From Cellulosimicrobium arenosum (GTDB lineage: Bacteria > Actinomycetota > Actinomycetes > Actinomycetales > Cellulomonadaceae), in NCBI RefSeq assembly GCF_014837295.1, contig NZ_JACYHB010000001.1, positions 310,001 to 374,000 of the forward strand: a DNA stretch of 64,000 bases, given 5' to 3'. The notes beneath the pieces were generated by a model. It did not search any database and was not told the DNA's origin. It saw only the letters and a program-made list of their open reading frames with translations. The first letter of the stretch is position 1, and every line of letters starts with the position of its first letter. Shown here piece by piece: positions 33,217 through 40,847 of the stretch. Position numbers and translations under genes: made by a program.

Positions 33217-35073
33217 TCAGTCGAGCGGACCGTAGAGTGCAGGGCTCGTGCGCGCGTGCGTCGCCTGCTCGAGCGCGAACGCCAGACCGAGCAGCGGGCC
33301 CTCGTCGAAGTCCCGTCCGAGGAGCTCGAGGTTCACCCCGGCGCCGGTGATCGTGCCGTCCGCCTCGGTGGCCACGCCCATCGGCACGGTCACCGCGGGC
33401 ATCCCGGTGTTGGGGCTCAGGCGCAGGTTGGTGCTCTGCGTCCCGTACGGGTTGCCGCTCGGGTAGACGAGCGCGTCGAGGTCCAGGTCGTCGAGCATCC
33501 CGGTGACGAGCGTCTTGCCCTCCGCGAGGACCTTCGTGTGGGTCCCCTCGGGCCCGGCCCACTCCTGGTACGTCTCCTCGGTGACGGCGGCACGGGACTC
33601 GTACGTGCGCTGGCGCGACGGCACGAACCGCCCGGACGCGACGATCCCCTCGAGCGTGCGCGCCTCGACCTCGGGAGCGAGGTGGCTGTCCACGTAGTCG
33701 GCGAGGTCGTGGCGGAACTCGGGCGTGCTGCCCGAGCCCTCGCCCAGGACGCTCCCGAAACCGTCGGGCAGCACCTCGGTGGAGGTGGCCGGCGGGGTCA
33801 CCTCGACGACGGTCGCCCCCTGGGCCTCGAGCGCGGCCCGGGTCTGCGCCCACAGCCGCAGCGTGGTCGTGTTGCTCCCGAGCATCGACGGCACGTACCC
33901 GATGCGGGCGCCGTCCAGCGCGTCCGCGTCGAGGAACTGGGTGTAGGACGCCGGGACCTCGCCCTCCTGACGCGACGTCACCGGGTCGGCGGGGTCGACG
34001 CCCACCACGGCGTCGAGCGCCACGGCCGCGTCGGTGACGCTGCGCGCCATCGGGCCGCCCGTGTCCTGGCTGAGGGCCAGCGGGATGATCCCGTCGCGCG
34101 ACGCGAGCCCGACCGTCGGCCGCACGCCGACGAGCTGGTTGTACGACGACGGCACCCGGATCGAGCCCCCGGTGTCCGTGCCGAAGCCGAGCCCGGCCAG
34201 GTTGGCGGCGATCGCCGCCCCCGTCCCGCCGCTCGACCCGCCGGCCGTGCGGCTCGTGACGTACGGGCTGGCGACCAGCAGGCTCTCCCCGGCGTCCTGG
34301 AAGGAGGAGAACTCCGACGCGAACCCGTACGCGAACTCGTCGAGGCTCGCCTTCGCGAGCAGGACGGCGCCGTCGGCGCGCAGGCCCGCCACCATCGTGG
34401 CGTCGGTCGCGGTCTGGTTGTCGTCCCAGCACCCGCAGCCGCCGGTCGTGGGCATGTCCTTCGTGTCGTAGTTGTCCTTCACGGCCACCGGGACACCGAG
34501 CAGCATGCTCGTCATGCCGTCGGCGGCGCGGATCGCGTCGGCCTGCGCGGCGGCGTCGAGCGCCACGTCGCTCGTCGTGACGATCGAGTGCAGCGGACGC
34601 CCACCCTCGGACGTATCGACGAGCGCGTTGTCGTAGGCCGCGATCCGGTCCAGGTACTCCTGAGTGATCTCGACCGACGTCGTGGTGCCGGCGTTCATGG
34701 CGCCCTGCAGGTCGACGACGGACGCCTCGACGAGCTCGAACGGGCCGTCGTCGTACAGCATGCGCTGCGAGACGGCGGCGAGGTCGGCGACCGTGATCGC
34801 GCCGTCGCCGTCGGCGTCCGCCGGCGCGACCTCCTTCCAGCCCTCGTCCTCGCTCGTCAGGCCGAGGGCCGCGGCGACGACCTCGAGGTCGTCGGCCGTG
34901 ACCTGCAGGTCGCCCGTGAGGTCGAGCTCGGTGTAGTACGGGGCGAGCAGCGCGCCGGACCCTGCGGGCTCCGGTGCGGCGACGGCGCTCGGTGCGGCGG
35001 CGAGCGCGGCGACGAGACCGGTGAGGGTCAGCGCGGCGACGCCCCCGGCCGCGCGGCGGTGCGTGGTGGTCAC
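33217..35073 (-). CDS. Secreted amidase-signature enzyme with N-terminal dockerin
   Basis: 618 residues. A Sec signal peptide (about 1-33, ending SAVAA) is followed by a dockerin-like pair of EF-hand loops. Loop 1 is DLTGDLQVTADD (51-62), loop 2 is DADGDGAITVAD (86-97), each followed by an LxxVxxxL helix. The amidase-signature domain starts about residue 118 with an intact triad: Lys199 (VAVKDNY), cis-Ser280 (GGSSGGTG) and Ser304 (TGGSIRVPS). GTG 35073 is selected because GAAGGA lies 7 nt upstream. It is 50 nt downstream of the cohesin/sortase-anchored gene, in one transcription unit. Substrate (amide of peptide, lipid or small molecule) is unknown. Confidence 0.9.
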   Translation of the reverse strand: MTTTHRRAAGGVAALTLTGLVAALAAAPSAVAAPEPAGSGALLAPYYTELDLTGDLQVTADDLEVVAAALGLTSEDEGWKEVAPADADGDGAITVADLAAVSQRMLYDDGPFELVEASVVDLQGAMNAGTTTSVEITQEYLDRIAAYDNALVDTSEGGRPLHSIVTTSDVALDAAAQADAIRAADGMTSMLLGVPVAVKDNYDTKDMPTTGGCGCWDDNQTATDATMVAGLRADGAVLLAKASLDEFAYGFASEFSSFQDAGESLLVASPYVTSRTAGGSSGGTGAAIAANLAGLGFGTDTGGSIRVPSSYNQLVGVRPTVGLASRDGIIPLALSQDTGGPMARSVTDAAVALDAVVGVDPADPVTSRQEGEVPASYTQFLDADALDGARIGYVPSMLGSNTTTLRLWAQTRAALEAQGATVVEVTPPATSTEVLPDGFGSVLGEGSGSTPEFRHDLADYVDSHLAPEVEARTLEGIVASGRFVPSRQRTYESRAAVTEETYQEWAGPEGTHTKVLAEGKTLVTGMLDDLDLDALVYPSGNPYGTQSTNLRLSPNTGMPAVTVPMGVATEADGTITGAGVNLELLGRDFDEGPLLGLAFALEQATHARTSPALYGPLD

Positions 35074-35123
35074 GGGGCCGTCCTTCGGGGAGCGGGTGGG
35101 TGCGGTCTGGTGTCGGCGCGCGC

Positions 35124-35891
35124 TCATCGGGACGCCACCGCCTTGCGTCGGGCCGCGAGGATGCCTGCACCGGTCGCGACCAGCAGGACGGCACCGCCGA
35201 CGAGCATCGCGGCGTTCGCGCCGGTCGAGGCGAGCGGTCCGCCGCCCGCACCCGCGGTCGTGGTCGACGTCGGGTCCGTCGTCGGGTCGGCCGAACCGTC
35301 GTCCGTGCCGTCGTCGCCCGCCGCGGCAGGGTCGGTCGGCTCGTCGGTCGCGTCGTCGGTCGGGTCGTCCGTCGGTACGACCTCGGCCGCGATCGTGGTC
35401 ACGGCGCTCGCGGCGTCGGTCAGCTCGTCCGTCTCCTCGTCCGCCCCGACGATCGACACGACGGGGACCGCGAAGGTCGCGGCGCCGTCGGACAGCGTCG
35501 TGAACGTCAGGGTCGCGAGCGTGACGTCGCCCTCGAGCCCGGGGGAGGCGCCGAGGCGCGTGTGCGCGACGGCGAGGGTGCCGGCGCCGTCGTCGGACGT
35601 GTCGGAGAACCCGCCGTCCGGCGTGACCGCGCTGTCCTCGACGAACGCGACGAGGGCGGGGTCGTAGGAGACGGCGAGGTCGTAGGCGTAGAGGTCGGCC
35701 GCGTCGGTGACGGCGACGGTCACGTCGATCTCGGCGCCGATCTCGGCCTCCGCGGGCGCGTCGACCGCGACCTGCGCGACGGACGGGGCGGCGTGCGCCG
35801 CCTGGGTGGTCAGCAGGCCCGCGGCGAGCGCGAGGCCGCCGGCGAGCGCGACGCGTCGTCGGGCCCGACGGCGCGTGGTGGCGTGGGTCAT
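35124..35891 (-). CDS. Sortase-anchored cohesin-domain protein
   Basis: 255 residues. Signal peptide (about 1-34, cut after AHA); cohesin domain about 38-169 with the usual landmarks: DVTVAVTDAADLYAYDLAV, SYDPALVAF, an LAVAHTRLG strand and LATLTFTTLSDGAATF. A Thr/Asp/Pro-rich linker (172-217) leads to LASTG (220-224), a hydrophobic helix and an RRK tail, so it fits a class E sortase (LAxTG) wall anchor. ATG 35891 follows GGAAGGAA. The only dockerin nearby is on the next gene, the amidase. Cohesins display dockerin enzymes; the pairing here is inferred, not shown. Confidence 0.87.
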   Translation of the reverse strand: MTHATTRRRARRRVALAGGLALAAGLLTTQAAHAAPSVAQVAVDAPAEAEIGAEIDVTVAVTDAADLYAYDLAVSYDPALVAFVEDSAVTPDGGFSDTSDDGAGTLAVAHTRLGASPGLEGDVTLATLTFTTLSDGAATFAVPVVSIVGADEETDELTDAASAVTTIAAEVVPTDDPTDDATDEPTDPAAAGDDGTDDGSADPTTDPTSTTTAGAGGGPLASTGANAAMLVGGAVLLVATGAGILAARRKAVASR

Positions 35892-35971
35892 GGGGGAGCG
35901 GTTCCTTCCTGGAGCGGCTGCACCGCACCCGTCGGAGGGTGCGTCGCCAGGAGCGATGCTCACAGGAGGCT

Positions 35972-35988
35972 GTTTCCCGATCGTTTCC
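35972..35988 (-). promoter_or_regulatory. Direct repeat upstream of the cohesin gene
   Basis: On the minus strand GGAAAC occurs twice (35988-35983 and within 35978-35972), 11 bp apart, about 85 nt upstream of the cohesin ATG. The phase of one helical turn fits a regulator site or an extracytoplasmic-sigma-type -35 element. No matching -10 could be assigned with confidence. Confidence 0.3.
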
Positions 35989-36085
35989 TGCATGTAAGGC
36001 CCAGTCGCTCCGTGCGTCGAGCCCGGACTCCGACCTCGCAGACGGGCGCGCGATGAGAATCGGGGACCCGGCCGGTCGGCCCCTC

Positions 36086-36736
36086 ATGTCGCTGACGCGG
36101 ATCCACAACCTGTCCATCTCCCTCGACGGCTTCGCCACCGGCGAGCCGCAGTCCCTCGAGGCTCCGTTCGGCCATGCCGGCCAGCGGCTCCACGAGTGGA
36201 TGTTCGCCACCCGGTTCTGGGACGCCGGCGGGACCGCCGGCGTCGACGACGCGTTCGCCGTGCGCCACGAGGACGGCATCGGCGCCGAGATCATGGGCGC
36301 CCACAAGTTCGGGCCGCCGGGCTGGCAGGACGACCCGGGGTGGACCGGCTGGTGGGGGCCGAACCCGCCGTTCCACACCCCGACGTTCGTGCTCACCCAT
36401 CACCCGCGACCGTCGCTCGAGATGGAGGGCGGCACCACGTTCCACTTCCTCGCCGCGTCGCCGGCAGCGGCGCTCCAGGAGGCACGCGCAGCTGCCGGCG
36501 GCCAGGACGTCCGGATCGGCGGTGGGCCGAGCGTCGTCCGCGACTTCGTCGCTGCGGGTCTCGTCGACCACATGCACCTCGTCCAGGTGCCCATCGTGCT
36601 GGGGCGCGGCGTGCGCGTGTGGGACGGGCTCGAGGGCCTGGAGGACGACTACGCGGTCGAGGCGGTCTCCTCGCCCAGCGGCGTCACGCATCTCACGTTC
36701 ACGCGGACCGGCCCCGGGCGCGGTGATCCCTCCTGA
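36086..36736 (+). CDS. Dihydrofolate reductase/RibD-like family protein
   Basis: 216-residue protein of the RibD C-terminal/DHFR-like superfamily. N-terminal TRIHNLSISLDGFATGE, an internal PTFVLTHHPRP strand, the GGPSVVRDFVAAGLVDHMHL nucleotide-binding segment and IVLGRGVRVWDG are all typical. The reaction is unknown; many members are stand-alone NADPH-binding reductases. ATG 36086 is preferred at the start of the domain; an in-frame ATG at 36053 would add 11 residues. Neither has a good ribosome site. Confidence 0.88.
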   Translation: MSLTRIHNLSISLDGFATGEPQSLEAPFGHAGQRLHEWMFATRFWDAGGTAGVDDAFAVRHEDGIGAEIMGAHKFGPPGWQDDPGWTGWWGPNPPFHTPTFVLTHHPRPSLEMEGGTTFHFLAASPAAALQEARAAAGGQDVRIGGGPSVVRDFVAAGLVDHMHLVQVPIVLGRGVRVWDGLEGLEDDYAVEAVSSPSGVTHLTFTRTGPGRGDPS

Positions 36737-37267
36737 CCGGGACGGGTGCGGAGCCCGCGCTGGGCCGACCGACGAGGCCTGGTGTATCGTGGAGGTCGCG
36801 CTCATGTCGCAGGGTTGTTCTCCCGCGACGTACTTCGGTCCTCAGCATCGGAGCAAGGCCGTGCGCGCCCCAGGCAGCAGACGCTGCCGTCGACGATCTC
36901 CGCCCACCGAGCGCGGAGCGAAAGCAGAGACATCACCTCCACCATCCTTGAACGACCCGAGACCACTGCTGTCCCGGGTGCATCCGGACCAGACCTCGTG
37001 CTGCGCCATGCCGACGACGACCTGTGGGTCGCGACGTCGAACGGCGAGTACGCCGGTCTGGTCACCCGACGCCCCGACGGCTTCCACGTCCACGACCGCT
37101 ACACGCGGCCGCTGACCGTCGTCGCGGCACTCGAGCACGCGCACCGGCATCTCGCCGCCCCGCGTGCCGACCGGGCGGACTCCCGCCCCCACCACCGTCA
37201 ACGCCTTGCGAGGCACGACAACCGAGCCCGTGTTCGCGGGCCGGTCGCATCAACGAGAGAAGACATC
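36737..37267 (+). other. Region upstream of cspA with an in-frame coding-like stretch
   Basis: 531 nt without an assigned gene. From about 36950 to 37175, in the same frame as cspA and with no stop between, codons show strong GC at third positions. They read as a plausible domain ([37 protein letters not shown]). Coding character fades after about 37180. Possibilities are a separate small gene disrupted near its end, an N-terminal extension of CspA, or a long regulatory leader that resembles coding DNA. Start codon not resolved. Confidence 0.4.
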
Positions 37268-37471
37268 ATGGCTACAGGCACCGTCAAGTGGTTCAACGCC
37301 GAGAAGGGCTTCGGCTTCATCGCCCCGTCCGACGGCTCGGCCGACGTGTTCGCCCACTACAGCGAGATCGCCGCCACCGGCTTCCGCTCGCTGGAGGAGA
37401 ACCAGAGCGTCACGTTCGACGTCACCCAGGGCCCCAAGGGCCCGCAGGCGACGAACATCCAGACCGCGTGA
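37268..37471 (+). CDS. cspA: Cold-shock protein (CspA family)
   Basis: 67-residue single cold-shock domain protein, an RNA/ssDNA chaperone. RNP1 KGFGFIAP and RNP2 DVFAHYSEI are intact, and it starts with the standard [16 protein letters not shown] 37268 follows GAGAGAAG. It is preceded by a long open frame and followed by two hairpins. The upstream frame may act as a cold-responsive leader (inference). Confidence 0.96.
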   Translation: MATGTVKWFNAEKGFGFIAPSDGSADVFAHYSEIAATGFRSLEENQSVTFDVTQGPKGPQATNIQTA

Positions 37472-37475
37472 TCGC

Positions 37476-37503
37476 GCGTCCTCCGTGCTCGCGCGGAGGA
37501 CGC
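37476..37503 (+). terminator. First hairpin after cspA
   Basis: Perfect 10-bp stem GCGTCCTCCG / CGGAGGACGC around an 8-nt loop, starting 4 nt after the cspA stop. Confidence 0.6.
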
Positions 37504-37509
37504 CACCTC

Positions 37510-37539
37510 AGAAGGGCCGTGCTTCCGCGCGGCCCTTCT
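37510..37539 (+). terminator. Second hairpin after cspA
   Basis: Perfect 10-bp stem AGAAGGGCCG / CGGCCCTTCT around TGCTTCCGCG. The 3' arm ends CTTCTGTCGTC, giving a modest U-rich tail. Probably the actual terminator. Confidence 0.75.
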
Positions 37540-37581
37540 GTCGTCCCCAGGGGTGTTCCCGCGCGCTGGAGCTGCCCGGTC

Positions 37582-37587
37582 TAGGCT
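37582..37587 (+). promoter_or_regulatory. -10 hexamer of the winged-helix gene (leaderless)
   Basis: TAGGCT, 6 nt before GTG 37594. Confidence 0.55.
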
Positions 37588-37593
37588 GCTGTC

Positions 37594-38688
37594 GTGCAGG
37601 TGACGTGGCCGCAGGCCCTCGCGTGGCGACTGCGACGGCAGCTCCTCGACCCGGTGGGCGAGGAGCCGGTGGCGGTCGTCGTCGGTCGCCTGGGCGCGGT
37701 GCCGGCGGCGTCGGACGCCGAGCTGGCGGTCCGCGTGCGGCAGACGACGTCCCGTCCCGGCGAGGTAGCGCAGGCGCTCGCGGCCGGCGAGCTGCTCGCG
37801 GTCTACGCGTTCCGTGGCGCGACGCACCTCGTGACACCGCAGGACGGCGGGGCGTACCTCGCGGTGCGCGCGGCCGGGAGGATGTGGGAGCGCACGAGCT
37901 GGCGAACGTACTACCGCCTGGAGCCGAGGGACTGGCCGGGCCTGCGGGAGGCCGTGCGTGACGCGCTCGCCGACGGGCCGCTGACGCGCGACGAGCTGGC
38001 GACGGCCGTGACGCGGCACGCCGCCTACGCCCACCTGGGCGACGCGCTCACCGACGCGTCGCACACGTTCCTCAAGCCCTTCGTGTGGCAGGGCGACATG
38101 TCCTTCGGTCCGTCCCGCGACGGCGAGGTGACCTTCGTGCGCCTGGACGCGAACCCGCGCTGGACGCCCTGGCCCGATCTGGACGCCGCGGGTCACCACG
38201 CGCTCCTGGCCTACGTCGGCACGTACGGACCGGTGACGCCGGCGCACGCGCAGTACTGGCTCGGGGAGGGCCTCGGCGCGGGCCGCGCCCGCGTCCGGCG
38301 CTGGTGGCACGAGCTCGCGGGCCGGTTCGCCGACGTCGACGTGGACGGCGAGCTCGCCACCGTGCTGCGCGAGCACGCCGAGGAGCTGGCGGCGACCGAG
38401 CCGTCGACGAGCGTGCGCCTCCTTCCTGGCCACGACCAGTGGGTCCTGGGGCCCGGGACGGCGGACGCGCACGTCGTCCCGTCCGCGCAGCGGCAGGCGG
38501 TGAGCCGCGGGGCGAACCTCGCCGTGGTCGGGGGAGTCGTGGCCGGCACGTGGGCGGTCCGGGGCGACGCTCTCGAGACCCGGTGGTTCGACGACACGCG
38601 CCCGGCGCCGGACGGGCTGACGGACGAGGTCGAGCGGATCGCCAGGATCCTCGGCAGTCCGCTGCGGAGCGCCACGCGGACCGACTGA
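37594..38688 (+). CDS. Winged-helix DNA-binding protein (AlkX/YcaQ/AlkZ superfamily)
   Basis: 364-residue HTH_42 protein with three tandem winged helices. The superfamily includes YcaQ and AlkZ, DNA glycosylases that unhook interstrand crosslinks. Landmarks: LGAVPAASDAELAVRVRQ near residue 35, AFRGATHLV, the GPLTRDELATAV helix and LLPGHDQWVLGP. The catalytic Gln motif of AlkZ (Q-x-Q after LGAV/LVGL) reads PAA here, so glycosylase activity is doubtful. GTG start with a leaderless-type -10. Function unknown beyond DNA binding. Confidence 0.85.
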   Translation: MQVTWPQALAWRLRRQLLDPVGEEPVAVVVGRLGAVPAASDAELAVRVRQTTSRPGEVAQALAAGELLAVYAFRGATHLVTPQDGGAYLAVRAAGRMWERTSWRTYYRLEPRDWPGLREAVRDALADGPLTRDELATAVTRHAAYAHLGDALTDASHTFLKPFVWQGDMSFGPSRDGEVTFVRLDANPRWTPWPDLDAAGHHALLAYVGTYGPVTPAHAQYWLGEGLGAGRARVRRWWHELAGRFADVDVDGELATVLREHAEELAATEPSTSVRLLPGHDQWVLGPGTADAHVVPSAQRQAVSRGANLAVVGGVVAGTWAVRGDALETRWFDDTRPAPDGLTDEVERIARILGSPLRSATRTD

Positions 38689-38743
38689 CCCGTCGCCGCC
38701 GAGTCCGCGTGGGCTCTGTCGGAAGTGCTGTCCCGGGCTCCGG

Positions 38744-40603
38744 TCAGCAGGTGAGGGCCTGGTGGGCGACGGTCTGCGACGCCTCGCCGTCGTCGTCACC
38801 GTCGCTCGCGGTGACGGTCACCGTGCCCGCGGCGAGCCCGTCGCGGGCGGCGAACGCCTGGTAGGCGTTCGAGCCCGCGGCGACGTCCGCGAAGGTCTTG
38901 GCGCCGTACGCGGTGGCGACCTCGACGTCGAGGGGCACGTCCTCGTCGTTGGTCACGCGCACCGCGAGGTACGGCCGCCCGCCGAGGCAGCGCGGCTCGA
39001 CCTGCGTGGTGATCGCCGGGGTGGCCCAGGCCGGGCTGACGTAGATCGTGTACGACGCCGAGGCGTCGTCGCCCACGCCGTTGCTCGCCGTCACCGTGAA
39101 GCGGTACGCGAGGGCGGTCGTCGCGCTCCCGCTGATCTCGCCGGTCGTCGTGTCGAGGCTCAGGCCGGGCGGCAGCGTTCCGCGCGTGACGGCGAACGTC
39201 GGCGCCGGGTAGCCCGAGGCGGTGAGGGTGAACGAGTACGGCTCGCCGACGACGGTCCCGCCCGGCATGCCGGACGTCAGCACCGGGGCGCCGGCCGAGG
39301 CGAGCAGGTCGAGCGAGATCGAGTCGGCGATCGCCTTCTGTCCGGCGACGTTGGCGTGGACCCCGTCGCCCGTGTCGTACGCCGGGAGGATCGAGTTCGG
39401 GTTCGCGGGGTCGCGCAGGACGGCGTCGAAGTCGAGCACGCCGTCGCACGTCCCGCTGCAGTCGCCGCCCTCACGGACGAAGTCGTTGACCGTCGCGCGG
39501 TACTCGTTCATGAGGTTCGTGTACCCGGGGCGCGGGGTGATGGGCGTGACGTACACCTTGATGCCTGCGTCGTGGAGCTGGTCGAAGATCAGCCGGTAGC
39601 TCGACAGGATGGCGCTCGCGGAGCACCCGTTCGCGAGGTCGTTGGTGCCGTAGTAGAAGATGACGCCGGTCACGCCGCTGAGCGCCAGGACGTCACGGTC
39701 GAGCCGCGACACCCCGTCGAGACCGCCGCCGCCGCACGCGGGAGCGCTCGTCGTGCCGCTGATGCCCGCGTTGACGACGGCGAGCTGCCCGGACGCGGGG
39801 AGCTCGTCGACGACGCGGCGCGCGAGCTCGTCGGTCCAGCGCTTGTCCTGGCCGAACGCGTCGCAGCCAGGACCGCAGTTCTCGCTGCCCACGCCGTCGA
39901 CCACCGAGCTGCCGTACGCGACGATCGTCCCGGCGAGATCGGTGTCGTAGACGTCGACCGCGCTGACGAAGTACGTCCACGGCAGGTTCTCGGTGAAGGA
40001 CGCGCCCGAGAGCTCGCCGTTGCGGTTGCCCGAGCCCGCAGCCGCGCCGTAGTTGTTGCGCCCCGCGCGGTCGTGCAGGCTCGCGACCGTCGGGCGCGCC
40101 AAGAAGAACGTCGTGGCGAGCTCCTGCTGGGCCGTCGTCTCGATGCTCGTCGGGTCGCTCCACACCTCGCCGCCGACGGGGATCGTGACGCTCTCGGCGC
40201 CGTCGAACGTCAGCACGCGGCTCGTGCCGTCGACGATCGCCGGGCCGCCCGCGCTCACCGCGAGGGACGTCTGGTCGATGATCAGCGGGCGCGTCCCGTA
40301 CTGGTTCTGCAGGCGGATCCGCACCGCGTCGCCGCCCTGGGTCAGTCGCGTGACCATGCGCATCGACTGGTTGTCGAAGTTCTTGCCCGACACGCGCTGC
40401 TGGGACTGCGCCCAGCTGGTGAACCAGCCGTCGTCGTCGGCCTCGTCGACCTGAGGTGCAGCGGCAGGCTCGACGGCCTGGACGGTCGGTGCCGCCGCGA
40501 TCTCGGCCGTTGCCGTCGACGCCGGGGCGGCGGTGGCGAGGCCTCCGGTGAGGGCGAGGCTGGTCGCGAGGGCGAGGAGCGTAGCGGGGCGATGCGGCGT
40601 CAT
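38744..40603 (-). CDS. Secreted SGNH/GDSL hydrolase with Ig-like domain
   Basis: 619 residues. Signal peptide (about 1-35), N-terminal beta domain about 58-215, then an SGNH esterase domain. Nucleophile Ser232 (AYGSSVVDG), block II Gly280, block III GTND (319-322) and Asp413/His416 (DGVHAN) are all present. A putative Ig (He_PIG) domain follows about 440-530 (LPPGLSLDTTTGEISG) and a C-terminal beta domain ends in Cys. The layout suits a polysaccharide esterase, for example deacetylating plant or wall glycans. A LacI-type operator lies upstream. Divergent from the GntR gene. Confidence 0.92.
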   Translation of the reverse strand: MTPHRPATLLALATSLALTGGLATAAPASTATAEIAAAPTVQAVEPAAAPQVDEADDDGWFTSWAQSQQRVSGKNFDNQSMRMVTRLTQGGDAVRIRLQNQYGTRPLIIDQTSLAVSAGGPAIVDGTSRVLTFDGAESVTIPVGGEVWSDPTSIETTAQQELATTFFLARPTVASLHDRAGRNNYGAAAGSGNRNGELSGASFTENLPWTYFVSAVDVYDTDLAGTIVAYGSSVVDGVGSENCGPGCDAFGQDKRWTDELARRVVDELPASGQLAVVNAGISGTTSAPACGGGGLDGVSRLDRDVLALSGVTGVIFYYGTNDLANGCSASAILSSYRLIFDQLHDAGIKVYVTPITPRPGYTNLMNEYRATVNDFVREGGDCSGTCDGVLDFDAVLRDPANPNSILPAYDTGDGVHANVAGQKAIADSISLDLLASAGAPVLTSGMPGGTVVGEPYSFTLTASGYPAPTFAVTRGTLPPGLSLDTTTGEISGSATTALAYRFTVTASNGVGDDASASYTIYVSPAWATPAITTQVEPRCLGGRPYLAVRVTNDEDVPLDVEVATAYGAKTFADVAAGSNAYQAFAARDGLAAGTVTVTASDGDDDGEASQTVAHQALTC

Positions 40604-40679
40604 CGGAGCACCTGATTCCTGGCGTGCACGCGGTCGGAGCGTCGGACGACCGTGTCCGCGCGTGCCTCACCATCGAGGT

Positions 40680-40693
40680 TGATAGCGTTGTCA
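40680..40693. promoter_or_regulatory. LacI-family-type operator upstream of the SGNH esterase
   Basis: TGATAGCGTTGTCA has the central CG and dyad symmetry of LacI-family operators; 10 of 14 positions are symmetric and the rest are transitions. It lies 77 bp upstream of the esterase start. No LacI regulator is encoded in the window, so it would act in trans and tie the esterase to carbohydrate catabolism. Confidence 0.5.
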
Positions 40694-40830
40694 GCGCCGA
40701 CCGTAGCAGCGTGCCGACGCCGGAGCCACCGGGCCAGCGGATGAAATGCCCCGGGTTGCCTCGGACTCCTCGGCGTGTGGCAAGGATCATGCGGCCGCCG
40801 CGTCAGACGGGCCCCTCTCGTGCGCCAGAC

Positions 40831-40847
40831 AGATGCATCATGTATCT
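40831..40847 (+). promoter_or_regulatory. Palindromic operator abutting the GntR start codon
   Basis: AGATGCATCATGTATCT is a 17-bp dyad with a single central base and one mismatched pair. It ends immediately before ATG 40848. CATCAT inside it (40836-40841) is 6 nt from the ATG and can serve as a leaderless -10. Binding of the encoded GntR protein here would give autorepression. Confidence 0.6.

Noticed and set aside
32923-35667. 914-codon plus-strand frame across the amidase and cohesin genes
   Set aside because: Antisense shadow; the minus-strand genes have signal peptides, domains and ribosome sites.
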